NCBI GenBank assembly: GCA_015680905.1
Contig: CM027384.1
Coordinates: 73,069,501 to 73,133,500 of the forward strand
DNA: 64,000 nt
Direction: 5' to 3'
DNA from: Coptis chinensis
Lineage: Eukaryota; Streptophyta; Magnoliopsida; Ranunculales; Ranunculaceae
Made by a program: the position numbers and the translations under genes
Shown here: piece by piece, positions 11,869 through 22,711 of the stretch
How the letters are laid out: each line of letters opens with the position of its first letter
How positions within the stretch are numbered: position 1 is the first letter of the stretch
The notes under the pieces: generated by a model
Databases searched by the model: none
The model's input: the letters and a program-made list of their open reading frames with translations, nothing else
What the model was told of the DNA's origin: nothing

Positions 11869-13077
11869 ACCTCATGTTTATTTCAAAGAAAGATTGCACA
11901 TGGAATTTCCAAAATGAGAGTCACAGTCCCCAAGCCAACAAACTGTGTTATATACGATAACAAAAGAATGAATGCAACATAACTCAAGCAGCTTGGCATA
12001 AAATATTAGGGGATTTAAAGAATCACTAACGTAGCAAGAATCGTACAGAAAAACTACTCAATCCGACCCAAGCCCAACTAAGGCCCAACCGGTCATCTTC
12101 CTCAGCTCCCTCACCAGCAGCTCTCTCCTCCACCACCAGCCACCACCTGCCCTCCAAACTAACGAAAATAGTTCGGTTTTGAACCCCAAGAAAAACCCAA
12201 CCTCTAGACATAACCAAAATTCAATTCCCCTTACATCCCAAAACTGAGTTCGACTCCATTACTGCCTCCCCAAAGCTTCCACCGATCAGCCACCATCACA
12301 CCCAACTCTGGCCACCATAAACCCATCGATTTTAATCTAGGTACAAAACCCTACAACTCTAATCAACACAAAACTCGATTTGCTTCCATCACTCACTTTT
12401 TCCCCAAACGGGATCGCGCCGCCATTACTGCATGTTCAAAGCTCAACAACACCTACCCAATCAACCAATAACCAACCTCCATCCCTTGATCCCCCGACAT
12501 CAACCAACAACCCAAACAACAACAGGATACACACTACACTAGTTCAAATCATATAGAGGACGATTCATTACTTTGGGGCTTTAGCTGCCATTAACAGTTA
12601 AGCTTCAACAAATCAAATTCCAGAGCTTTCAGTAATTAAGCAACTTAATATAATGACATCTAACCAGTTAACCATTCGGCAGATTAAGAAAATAAGTGGA
12701 ACAAAATCTGAACAGAAAACTCTAATAGTAAAACTTTTTAGTCGTAGCCGTACAACTCCAGTTTTCGGTGAAAACGAAAAAACATAACTACTCACCTGTA
12801 TTAAAACTCGACGAATCTCTCATCGTCCGAATCGTCGCGCTCCAATGCTCTAGCAATCAAGCTTTTATCTCCGCCTCCATTTTTATTTTATTTTTATCTC
12901 AAAACCCTATTCTCTAGAAAAATATGAATATATACTCGGGTTTGAAACCTAAGCCCAACACAGACTCGGGCCCAGAAATCAGGCCCACATATCCCAAATC
13001 CAATCCAGGGAATTTTAAATAAATAATTAAATTAATTAATTAATAAATAAATATGTATTTTAAATACGGGCATTACA

Positions 13078-14172
13078 ATTTGTTTCTATCCTTAACCATT
13101 TTTTTATTTTTATTTTTGATTTTGACTCCTTTGATTATGTTTTTGGGGTTCTTACTTTTTATTTTCTTTTATTTTTATTTTATTTTATTTTATTTTCTTT
13201 GGATGGAAACTTTCTTTTCTTATTTGAAGCAACTAACAAATTCTTGGTTTCACAGGTCTTTCTCTTTCCTATTCTTCATTTCATCTCTATTCTTAGACTC
13301 ATTCAAAGATGGGTAGGTTGATTTTTATTTTTATTTTGTTTTGTAAAAGGGTAAAGGAGTTGCGGTTTATGAAAGGCTAAAGAAAGGCTCAGAGAGGCGA
13401 CTAGCGAAAAATTATTTTATATAAGTTTGAATTTTTTCGCTATATCGATCCAAAGAGGGCCTAAATTATTGCTTAGGATATGGTATAGTGATCAAGCAAG
13501 TGGACGTGTGATTTCTCTATTCGGAATTTACTTCTCCTTTGTGTCATTTCTCAAATATTTTACTCATATAAGGCTTTAGGCTATATTCTCACAGGATTTG
13601 TAGAATAAGTACTCTAGCCTAGATTTCAAAAACTTACTGCCAAACAATCATATATACTCATGCAATATATTTATAGAAAGATGCAATGATTATTACCTAC
13701 ATATTAACCTAAATTTCTAAAAACTATTATAATATAAGAGCTAATGTGAAATATCTAGACTATTATCATCATAGAGAAAAAAACAATACCAATATTCCTA
13801 AGTGTATAGCATAAACTGTTTATTTATATTTATAAATTTTTGAATTTTTTTTCTCTTTTTACTATAAAACAAGTGTATATTATACATATATTATCCTAAT
13901 AGGTGCCTTAATTTACGCGTGTTTCTATGCCACCACCAAACAAAACATGTTTTATCCTCAAAGAATTAAAATAAGAAGGTTAGAAAATACCATAGAAACG
14001 CGTGAAAATTGAAGAACACATGCAAAACAAAGTTATAACATACTAATATAGATAAATAAAAACAGACGCAACTCTATATGAGTTCTACCCGTTATGGGGT
14101 TAATAAGAAGTAAATTGCTTGGGACATAAGCAGACACTAACAAAAATTAAAAACTTACCTCATATCCCGTAC
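13078..14172 (-). other. Element A proximal 3' UTR with internal polypurine-like tract
   Basis: Non-coding, T-rich on the plus strand (13080-13210), so apparent hydrophobic ORFs here are low complexity. Positions 13300-13700 match 47040-47400 of C and, inverted, 61100-61560 of E and 34980-35560 of D. An internal tract, GAGGAT...TGTTTGGTGGTGG in sense, lies at 13930-13963. Confidence 0.7.
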
Positions 14173-15091
14173 TTACACGTTGTCCTCCTCCTCAATAAAG
14201 AATTGAGGTTCCTTGGCATCCTGCCATGCCATGATAATTTGTCAGGCCTCATGCTATTTATCATCTACAATTGCTAACCGGTTAAGCGCCACTTGGTCGG
14301 ATGGGGTGTAAGGGGCAACCCAATTAGGTTGTAGCCTCCACCCCGGCCAAGTCATTGCACGAAATGAGCATATAATGTAGTTGGTGGGTCTCAAAATGTC
14401 AACCCCAACCCAATCCGTGAAACGGACACAAAAATCCTGAAAGAAACATAGCATTATTTGACAAACTAAGACAAGCATAAGAAGATTCTTATGCCTCATA
14501 TTGTGGGCTCGTGCTAAACTAGAAACTAAGGTCCAGGGAAGGTCATAGAGCATACGTCCCATGGCTAAAGCAAGGAAGACGTTGCAAGTGGCGTCATTCA
14601 CAGAAGAAAAACGTCATTCCCTTAATATGTTTAGTATGATAAAAAAACATCACCGTGCCCACGTTAAAGGACAATCTACCAAGGGCTACGTTATATTGCC
14701 TTTGGTCCTTTATACGGAAAATTCCCGCCCTATAAGCCTCATGCAAAAACTCATAGGTGTAGAAATACATATTATCTACCCAATAGCCCCATGGGTCTTG
14801 AATTTCAATAGGCATAGACAGTCCAAGCGGAAACGTCAATAAGAACTTGGTTATATCCATTGTTTCATCTTCAATTGTGACGGAGAACACATGCTCTCCA
14901 TCCGGTCTTTCAAAGAATGCACAATGCTCATAAAAATAAGTTGCAAGTGCAGGAGAGTATAGTTTATTAGGACTTACCATCAGAGGCTGCCATCCTGCCT
15001 GTATAATCACGTTGTGGAACCAAGATCCATACGTGTCACTTGCGAACAAATCTTTGAATGACATCTCCGGTATGATCTGAGGAGACTTCAT
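14173..15091 (-). pseudogene. ORF X of element A (divergent putative plant transposon protein)
   Basis: About 306 codons, with start MKSPQIIPEMSFKDLF chosen because E (59694) and D (33197) begin alike (IPE/VPE, then F-x-DL). N-terminal part: GW-x-PLMV, YSPALATYFYEH and FSVTIEDETMDITKFLL. Middle: FNVGTVMF and DLPWTLVSSLARAH. C terminus: FFIEEEDNV, acidic. The layout (short FY segment, V-x-(I/V) strand, later NVG and LP segments) resembles the PF20167-type domain of plant transposon proteins; this is pattern-level judgement, not a search. An extra T in a T run near 14640 shifts the frame, and two stops occur near 14252 and 14237 where E has Trp codons. Function unknown. Confidence 0.7.
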
Positions 15092-16022
15092 ATCACACAA
15101 CACACTCTAGAACTTCTGAAAACAACCTTGGAAGAACCTACGAAAAATCAAAACTAAAAGTGGCTACTGAGGTGAAGGGCGCGGGCGCGCTCTTGCCTTG
15201 CTCGATGTCCACTGATTTTAGCATGCACGCGCTCTGAGTATAGGCAAAACAGAGGGCGTGCGCACTTCGAGTATGATGAGTGCTATGAAGTGCAAAATTC
15301 AAAGGCAAAGTGAGAGATGCAAAGTGAGAGGTGTGATGTGAAGTTGAGAGTGCACCAAGGATTTATAGAGAACTAGTTTCTAAGTTCCACAAGTTTCCCA
15401 ACTAGTTAAGGCAACATGATGGAATAAGCCAGTTCTAAATCCAAAATAGAAATAGACAAGAGGCATACTCCAAAACCAAACCAATAGCATTTTGGTTGGA
15501 ATTAAAATATCACTCTTCTAGTCATGACTCCTTGAGGTTGCACTAAACAACACTTTCTAATTTTAGCGACACCAAAATAGCAACATTCTCACATAATTCA
15601 ATCATAATCAAGCAGGCAATAAATTCAACAACAAAATACGTGGATAATTCCACCCCCAAACAAGTTGAAAGGGTGGGATTCACGATACAACACATAGCAT
15701 ATGTCGAAAGCTAAAAATAACTTCAAATTAAAAAAATGAAATAACGATTACAGAATCCAAATATTAACTATTTAACGAACACTTCAGAAACAAAAATCTA
15801 CGAAAAAACAAGAAAACAAGTCTTAACAAAACAAAAACAACTAGCCACGCGACGAGGATGGGCCAAAGTCATATGTCCTATGCCGACGATGCTCATGCCT
15901 CACAGAGGTATCCGAAGAATAACCCCCATCAGGTGGCAAGCGTCGAAGAACTTCGACTTGGAACTTCCTCTGTCCCTCTATATATGCGTTCATGGATTCC
16001 TCACGCTCCTTATCTCACTGGA
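15092..16022 (-). promoter_or_regulatory. Leader of ORF X with GC-rich repeats and internal polypurine tract
   Basis: At 15165-15275 the sense strand carries GGCAAGAGCGCGCCCGCGCC and AGAGCGCGTGCATGC with GTGGACATCGAG. This is clearly related to the gag leader of the same element (21000-21125: GGCAAGAGCGCGCACGCGCC and CTGGACATTGG). An internal tract, CAACTTGTTTGGGGGTGG, lies at 15650-15667. The rest is AT-rich and non-coding. Confidence 0.65.
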
Positions 16023-16967
16023 CTAGGGTCTCCATGTTAGCCTGGAGCTCCCGGTTACTAGCACTGAGGTAGCATTGAGGTCTTCAAAATTTTGATGGAT
16101 GTTCACCTGCCTAGTTCGCAGATCCTCACAAATGGTATTAATGGAATGCGGGCCACAATGAAGCAATGCCATGCGTTCTATATCAGAAGTACCCTTTTCC
16201 AAGGCATCGGCCTCAAAACATGTCGTGTCTTCCTCATCACCATCACTCGACTCAGTCTCAACACTCCTATCCTCAGGCAATTTCCACTTCCTCTGAATAC
16301 AATCTTTATAAATCTTTGCATTTGCATGCAACTTCAACATAATCCATTGAGTTTTTGAAACAGCTCTAAAATGCAGCATGATCTTAGTAATCAGAACAGG
16401 GAAGATTGCAGTATATATTCCAACGCTTCTAAGCTCAGCAATCGAAAAGTCGAGGATGCAAAACTCATACCTTTTCTCTTGAAGGACTCAAAGAACGTGC
16501 AGACAAGATGAGCCGATATCACTGACTTTCGAGGTGCCAATGATGTTCTTACCAAGCCACTGAGCTACAGCCAGCTGGTTGGTTCTCAAAGACGACTATC
16601 GAACATAATGTGATTTGCATTGTACTGTCCTTCTAATACAGTCTCTTTCATCAATGCCTCGATTCCACCCCACTGCAATTCCTGCATTGTGATTACGAGG
16701 TTGTGTCTTGCCTCAATGCCTAGAATCCTAGTCAACATAGTTGTACACACTTCTCTCCTCGTACCATTCACTTTCACAAAAATCTTCCTACCCTCAATCT
16801 CCCTCTTCTTATAGAAATTTAACACCAAATAGGTGTGATAAAAATCATTCACTGAATACCACAACCCCTTTCCACCCCCTACTAATCATCTTAGTATCAT
16901 AAAATGGTGAAAATTGTTTAGAAACAAAAGCTTGTTCCGGAAGAATTTTTCGGTTTTGGGAAGCCAT
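16023..16967 (-). pseudogene. ORF Y of element A (paralogue-like of ORF X)
   Basis: Start MASQNRKILPEQAF at 16967 parallels the starts of ORF X. Next comes FSPFYD and RGWKGVV, then after a stop and shift NDFYHTYLVLNFYKKR and IFVKVNGTRREV with RILGI at 16864-16700. Further down come VAQWLGKNIIGTS and FPVLITKI. The order (N-FY, V-x-VNG, LGI, W-IG, FP-LIT) fits the PF20167-like plant transposon domain better than ORF X does. The C-terminal part is charged (ESSDGDEED). It lies in the position where Athila elements carry an env-like ORF. Several in-frame stops and shifts make it non-functional. Confidence 0.65.
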
Positions 16968-17908
16968 TGGGGTTTGGAATTCGAATTTGGGGTGAATGCT
17001 AGGTGGCGAGAAGTTCTAATTTATCTCTTTTGAAAACAAATTGGAGTGGGTCGCGTGGGTTTAACATGTTGGGCCCAAGCCCAGAACAAATTTGAAAATA
17101 CCAATTCCATCCTATGCCACGTGAAATTAAAATTAAAATTCCCGATTCGTTAACGGTCCGGGATTTTTGCGAATGAGCTATGAAAACTATCATCAAAGAG
17201 AGTACAATCTAATGATCTATAAAAAAAAACTCAAATCTAACTATGGTTGACATATAATAAAATGGAAAATGTAAGAAAATGGAAAATGTTTGAAGTGTGT
17301 GCATAACATAAGTTATGTGTGCATAAAGAATATAAATTCATAGATAGTGTCAACCTGAATCAAAATAAAGACTAAACGGCATAAACAACAAGAATAGGAA
17401 GTTGAGCGAACAAGAATGGAAAAACCAACACCCCACCCCCAAACAAATTTTGAAAATAGGGTTTAGAAAATTTGTTTAAACACGTGGGTCTTTTAAAGTC
17501 AGATTCCCAAGACTTGCTAAATTACAAAATTTTTATGGTTTTCTTTATTTTTTACTTTTTATTAATACGGATTAATATAAGGGGAAACAATAAAGTAATA
17601 AAGACATAATTCACACCATAGAGAAACATGACTCAAAAACCGAGAAAATATGCAAGAGTGGAAAACATGAATTATGTTAAATGTGGACTTAGGATCCGGT
17701 ACTCACAACCACACACTCCAAAGGGAGGGCCGATTACCTGAATGATGCACTACCAAAATATAAGAGTGGAATGGAGTACACCGAAGAAGAAAATGAGTCT
17801 TTTATAGTCAGATTCTCGAGACTTTATCAAATAAAAATATATATATAAATATATATATATAACCTACAGTTGACCATATATCAACAACCGAAATAGTTGT
17901 GGATCTTG
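16968..17908 (-). other. Intergenic control block with duplicated 30-nt motif
   Basis: Two copies of the motif whose sense core is GGGAATCTGACTTTAAAAGA: 17481-17515 and a weaker copy at 17793-17824. An internal polypurine tract, ATTTGTTTGGGGGTGGGGTG in sense, lies at 17427-17451. The same pairing of motif and tract occurs in E (58627-58752). 17680-17740 is homologous to D at about 31360-31440. No coding frame. Confidence 0.7.
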
Positions 17909-18574
17909 TCATAAATAATTATCACAGAAAACACATCCAAACATAATCAAGCACCATGATTTCCCATGACGTGGACTAGCGGAATGAGAGTGAATACGGA
18001 TGTTTCTAGAACCTAACTTAGCATGCAAAGTCTTCTTTTTCCTCCAACGAAAGGGTGACCCAATGAATGATTGTGAGAAAATGGATGGTAGTGGAAGAAA
18101 TGGTGGATATAGATAAATTTTAGAACTAAGGAATGGAAGAAATGAGAGTGTGGGTTTATCACAAAACTCATTAGTGGCGTTGGTTGGTATAATCACGCAA
18201 CTAAAAATGAAAGTATCAGGTGGCTCTTTAGGTAGTATTTTCTTACTAGGAGAGTTTAGAAAATCATGAAGTACAGGAGAAACAAGAGGGTCAAGTGCAA
18301 ACTCAAGATTCCTTTGAAAAGGTGGAGGGCGGGGAACATTGATGGAAGGTGAATGATGTGAGGTGGGTGAATGGTGCTCAGCTAGAGCTCTCAAGTCTAG
18401 ATCATCAGAAGCTTTTAGATACGCAAGATATTCCTCAATCGGTGAGTTAGAAGAATCACTGGGATAGTGGGTGTAAAATTTTTTTTTCTGTCATGGTGTC
18501 AAGGGAGGAATGGATATAAAGAGGAGGGGACTCGCGAGGTGGCAAAGAAAAGTTGCAAAAGAGGTGAAAAAATC
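17909..18574 (-). pseudogene. Post-protease basic-tail region of the element A polyprotein
   Basis: Continuation of the gag-protease reading where an autonomous element would enter reverse transcriptase. Conserved segments are a YPSDSS-like stretch, EEY-LAYLKASDD, AEHHSPTSHHSP, then PPPFQRNLEFALDPL at about 18330 and LHDFLN. The end is strongly basic (FRWRKKKTLHAKLGSR, then HSHSASPRHGKS). C and, in part, E carry the same block. The basic end could bind RNA or act as a nuclear signal; that is inference. A stop replaces a Glu codon at the junction with the protease, and frameshifts occur near 18500. Confidence 0.65.
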
Positions 18575-19354
18575 TTATTCGATTTCATCTACTTTCAGGG
18601 AGTCCTCATCGAAGTTGGAACTTCCGAAGGAAAGGAATTTGTGTATCTCCTTATTAGGAAACGTCTTTTTGAAATAATCTTGAGCTAAACTCTCGATCAT
18701 GATAACTTCCCCATTTATAGACAATTTTGGGAACTGTTTCATCATTTTGAACACATTTACCTCAATAGAAAGATGACCAAAGAACATGGACATCGAACCA
18801 TCGCGGCAATTTATGAGCGCTTTGGCAGTTGCCAAGAAAAGACGCCCTAAAATGATAGGAACAGAGTCGTTAACGACTTCTGTGTCTAGGATAACGAAGT
18901 CGGTGAGGTAGTGAAAATTTTGAACTTTAACCAGTACGTTTTCAACCACACCCTTAGGATACTTAGTAGAATGATCAGCTAATTGCAATGTCATTTTAGT
19001 TGGTTGCATCTCTTTTAAACCTATTTGTTTATATAAATAATAAGGGAGTAAGTTAACACTCGCCCCCAGGTCAAATAGCGCAGTCGTCGTATGGGTATCC
19101 CCCAAGGTGCATTGTACAGTATGACGACCAGGGTCCTTGTACTTAACAATTCCATTATGCTCAGATAGAGTTGGGAACTGCTCAGTTAAAAATGTATTTT
19201 TTGGTATATTAGTCTTCTGCCTAGTAGTGCACAACTCTTTTAGAAACTTAGCATGTTGTGGTAACTTTTTAATAGCGTCAAGAAAAAGTAGGTAAATCGT
19301 TAGATTTTTAAACACTTCCCTAATCTCATCAAAGTTAGTATCCTTGTGTAACAT
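18575..19354 (-). pseudogene. Element A protease
   Basis: Retroviral-type aspartic protease of the Athila/Tat kind, 259 open codons. The upstream helix-rich part (FDEIREVFKNLTI, LPQHAKFLKELC) precedes the active site FDLGASVNLLP at about residues 94-104. Then come PTKMTLQLADHS, YPKGVVENVLVKV, FVILDTEVVND and the second conserved element IILGRLFLATAKALI. DLGAS replaces the usual D-T/S-G and is standard in Athila. In LGRLFLA the usual Pro of LGRPF is Leu. It would cleave the Gag polyprotein in the virus-like particle. The frame continues from gag through one stop near 19362. It is intact enough to recognise but not to function as a polyprotein. Confidence 0.85.
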
Positions 19355-19363
19355 GGCTAGTCT

Positions 19364-20654
19364 TTAGGGAAATGGTGGGTTCTCTCTATATTTAGCATAT
19401 GGATCAATAAAAGTTTTAACCTTGGCCGTTATTCTCTTGGGTTGAGGTTTAACTGGTACCTCTACAGGAGTAGGATCATCAGTTACGACTTCGGTATCTA
19501 GTAAAATATCAGGTGTAGGGACCACTAGTGGGGTAACAACATGCATCATTATGGCGTTATCAACCACTCTGCCAGAACGGAGAGTGGTGATGGCATGTAG
19601 CTCACCTACAATGATATTTTCATTACTAGGATTATCGGTTACTTCAAAGGCTGTGTTTGGCATTTTAGGATTAGGTACGGCTTGACCCGGAAACACACCT
19701 TTTGGTGGGGCTTTATCTTGGGTTAACTATTGGATGGAATGATTAATGAATTGTAAAACCTGTTGGTTAGATTGATTCATGGATTGTGTAAAGCTGTTGG
19801 CTAACCTGTATGAAGGCGTTGAGATGATCCGGTTATGAAGGTGTTGTGGGCATAGGTGGTGTGACTGGAACTATCTCACGTTGATTATTAACGGGTGGGT
19901 TGCGATAGTCATTAGTAACCGAAACGATACCTTTATTAGTATTATAATTATTATTATAATTACCTTGTCCTTGTCTCGGTGGAGCTTGATTGTAATTTGG
20001 CACTTGCCTAATATTTTGATTATTAAACCCTGGAGGTGTAACGTGATGATTATTTTTTCAACCGACATTGGGATGTTGTCTCCAAGGCGCGTTAGGTTCA
20101 TTATTAATGGAATAAACATTGTCCGGTTGAGCGGATGGTTGTTCATATACTAGAGGACAATAGGAGTAGGGATACTCAAGGTTGTAACAGAAATTACATA
20201 GAAGAGTGTTGACGTTCATGACAGGAGTAGGTTGTTGTTGGACAGAAATGGCTTCTACCTTTTTAATGAGAGATTCGATTAAAGTTTTAAGCTTAGGATC
20301 AGATTTAACCTAAAACATACTGGCAGCCTTAGCTATGGAAGAAGAATTACTGGAGCGGGGGATGTCATTACCCCCCTAGTTATTTTGACGTTTAGATTGA
20401 TCTTCGAAAAACCTATAAGCCTCATAGGCACCTTTACTAAGGAAACTACCCCCAGTAATTATGTCAACAACCAATCCTACACATATGTTGATAAGGCTTC
20501 TCATGGTCTAACCCATGAAAAACTGGTAAAAATTAAATATATTCGTGGGGATTCGAAAATCCCCCACTGGGTCTACAAGAACGATGCACGACTTAGGGCT
20601 ATCGTTAAGGGCCTTGTAAAAATCAGAGAGAGGAGTCTCTATTTCGTCAGCCAT
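19364..20654 (-). pseudogene. Element A gag remnant, capsid mostly deleted
   Basis: Starts at the MADEIETPLSDFY Met (20654); an upstream in-frame MRLRSG at 20753 also exists. The reading follows FRIPTNIFN and then jumps from the YQHM region (about 20490) to GGSFLSKGAYEAY (about 20450), so the bulk of the retrotransposon capsid domain is missing. Next is a degenerate zinc knuckle, CNFC-x4-Y-x4-C (His to Tyr), near 20190. A Pro/Gln/Asn-rich linker follows, then FPGQAVPNPK and the Athila-typical ITTLRSGRVVDN at about 19580. Multiple stops. Function in life: RNA-binding shell protein of the particle. Confidence 0.8.
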
Positions 20655-21254
20655 TGGTGCAGGTGTAGTGTGTGGTATTCTAGATAGGTGTGTGCATTGA
20701 CGTTTGTGATAAATAACAGAAGATGGTTTACTAGTACCGGACCTTAATCTCATACAAGGCTAAGTCCAATAAAAAAAATAAACTACTAACAACAGTCAAA
20801 CAACCCTGATATGCTAGAATTAATCCTCTAACAGAAGAGGCGAGGAGTGGAAAAAGGAGTACCTGAATGCCTCTTTGCTACACGTTTGAATAGCGTCTTG
20901 TATATGCGATCATAGTGTATTCACGAAGTTGGAAACATTGAATAACTTGAACGAAATGAGTTGGAAACTAACCTGTAAAAATCGGGCTAATTCAGAAGTG
21001 GTTGCGGGCGCGCTTGGAACTAGGCATAGAAAGGCGCGTGCGCGCTCTTGCCTGAACCAATGTCCAGTGTTTTTAGGGAGTGCACGCTCTCGAGATAGCC
21101 TACTATGGGCGCGGGAGCGCTTCGTGTAGATTTCTAAAAAAATATTTTCTAAGCCAAACAAACACAGTCAGAACCAAACAAGGGTGGGTGGGTTTTAATG
21201 GGATTTTGGTAAGGATAAAAATTCTAAAGGAAACAAATTTAAACATAACTAAAA
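20655..21254 (-). promoter_or_regulatory. Element A 5' leader with GC-rich repeats
   Basis: Between the primer site and gag. The GC-rich block at 21000-21125 reads in sense GAAGCGCTCCCGCGCCCATA, GAGAGCGTGCACTCCC and GGCAAGAGCGCGCACGCGCC. It stands out from the AT-rich surroundings and recurs before ORF X. Confidence 0.7.
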
Positions 21255-21268
21255 TGGCAGCGGCGCCA
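21255..21268 (-). promoter_or_regulatory. Primer-binding site of element A
   Basis: In sense TGGCGCCGCTGCCA, two bases (AA) after the CA end of the 5' LTR. Twelve of the first 13 bases match the complement of the plant tRNA-Asp 3' end (TGGCGCCGTTGCC). The match does not extend to the following GGGGA. Identical in C and E. Confidence 0.85.
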
Positions 21269-21270
21269 TT

Positions 21271-22602
21271 TGATAAATGTAATAACTATCGTTTACTCAT
21301 ACTTAACTAATTAAACTTAAACAGAAGTAAACACTATAATAATAATTTACTCTAAAAATATCAAAGTTATCTACTCTCTTGAATCATGCAATAAATGGAG
21401 TAGAGAATTCATTCTACTCCTAGTCCTTTAAACGTAAGTTTCCGCTAGTTTAATCGATACTAACAAAACAGAATGAGAGTAATGAATTGAATTACACTAA
21501 TATAGCAATTGAACTTAAATAAGATATTTAGCTTATACTATGATAATAGAATATTGAAATGTGAATATGGAGAAGGGATTAGAGAAATTTGAATCCACTT
21601 GATGTATTCCTAATATGCTAGTGTATATTATTGCAGTCTTAATCAAATAAGATTAAGTGTTGATCCCTAATTACTCATGGCAATCTTTGCTAACTAATAA
21701 TTTGCATGTGAGGAAGTCCAACCTATTCTCATGGCGAATCAATTATCCTTCTAGAGTGAAACTCTTAAAAAGCAATAATACTAACTAACATATCAAGTCT
21801 TCATCAAGCTTCATCAAACCCCTCTAATGGAGGTTTAGCTAGATGTCATTAGACTATCATAAACAAATATATAAGAAGGAGACATAATGAAGAACAATAA
21901 TGAACTTTTATTAATCTAATGAATTCTAAAGAACAATAATTACCTAAGGTTTAAACTAATAACTAAGTCTAAATTCTAATTATCTATCTCTAATTAATTA
22001 TATCTATCTAAGTCTAAGTATATCCAGAGTTATGCTTTAGTCCTCTTTATATAAGAGAGGCTAGGTCTACATTTTCGTGCATGGGCTTTGGAGCCATGTT
22101 TTGGTCCCTTAAATCAAGCCCAAAACCTAATTACATAAGTCCAAAAAGGGTTTCTGTGCTGGAAATTACTGCAACAGGCTTTTCGTCCACTTCTACTCCT
22201 CTTATTGGGTCAAGGCCTAGACCATTAGAAAGCTCTTTCCGGGGCGGTCGTGTTGACATATAATAGGCTCAATTTCGAGGTCGGAGTCCAAAGATACGAC
22301 CTGCGAAAGTTTTGTTGACTTTTATGTTCTATTTCTGCCCGCGTTGACTTTGACTTTTCAGCTTTGACCGGGATTTAAAAAAGCTTTTTCTCTTTGAATC
22401 TTGGCCTTTAATCATAGAACTTCTTACCAACCAACCTTTGCTCCTTTATCTTGCAAAAGTGACATGTTTCTTCACATATTTGACTCCAATACCTGAAATA
22501 CATAAACACACGTAAATAGTACTAACTCATACTTATTATACACATAATTGGTATGAATGTAATGTATTAAGGGGTTAAAACTACAGTTTTGGGCTCTTAT
22601 CA
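21271..22602 (-). repeat. 5' LTR of element A
   Basis: 1332 bp, partner of 7322-8613. In sense TGATAAGAGCC...TTTATCA. It contains a ~40-bp tract (about 21902-21940) that the other LTR lacks. TATA-like TTATATAAAGAGG at about 22047-22035 and TTGACTTTGAC W-box cores at about 22340-22375. Confidence 0.9.
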
Positions 22603-22711
22603 GCCCCCTTTCGAAATTTTGAAATTTAACCTCAAATTTCAACTTTTTGAGAAAACCATTATATCAAAATGCCCATTTTCACATCTGGGTCCGGATAACC
22701 ACCCGGCCCAA

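Larger units (their letters stand above)
9264..13077 (-). mobile_element. Solo LTR, probably a Tekay/Del-type chromovirus
   Basis: 3.8-kb insertion in the 3' UTR of element A, with inverted ends TGTGATGC...GCATTACA. In sense it opens TGTAATGCCCGTATTTAAAA. The great length, the family-like opening and the lack of any internal coding region, primer site or second LTR suggest a solo LTR of a long-LTR Ty3/gypsy family. ATTTG occurs directly after 13077 and again at 9239-9243, 20 bp outside the left end, so the target duplication is only suggestive. The sequence on both sides resembles parts of element C around 46800. Confidence 0.55.
7322..22602 (-). mobile_element. Element A: Athila-type LTR retrotransposon, non-autonomous
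   Basis: Complete but decayed element on the minus strand. LTRs lie at 7322-8613 and 21271-22602, both with TGATAA...TCA ends. A tRNA-Asp-like primer site adjoins the 5' LTR and a polypurine tract adjoins the 3' LTR. Flanking pentamers GACCC and GCCCC differ at one base and are the likely target duplication. In sense order it has: leader, gag remnant, protease, basic tail, ORF Y, ORF X and a long 3' UTR, with a solo LTR of another family inserted in the 3' UTR. No reverse transcriptase, RNase H or integrase is present, so movement would have needed enzymes in trans. Confidence 0.85.

Noticed and set aside
11290-12010. Possible separate nested insertion inside the solo LTR
   Set aside because: A pol-like scrap is present at 11746-11868, but no element ends or target duplication could be found, so no borders are claimed.
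9239-13082. ATTTG as the target duplication of the solo LTR
   Set aside because: It adjoins the right end, but on the left it is 20 bp away from the TGTGATGC terminus; kept only as a remark.
13053-13316. 87-codon very hydrophobic ORF
   Set aside because: Encoded by T-rich low-complexity sequence spanning the solo LTR end; the frame crosses the insertion border.
14561-14842. Plus-strand ORF over ORF X of A
   Set aside because: Antisense shadow; the minus-strand reading matches ORF X in E and D.
19881-20153. Plus-strand ORF rich in Ile over the A gag linker
   Set aside because: Antisense to the Asn-rich Gag linker of element A.
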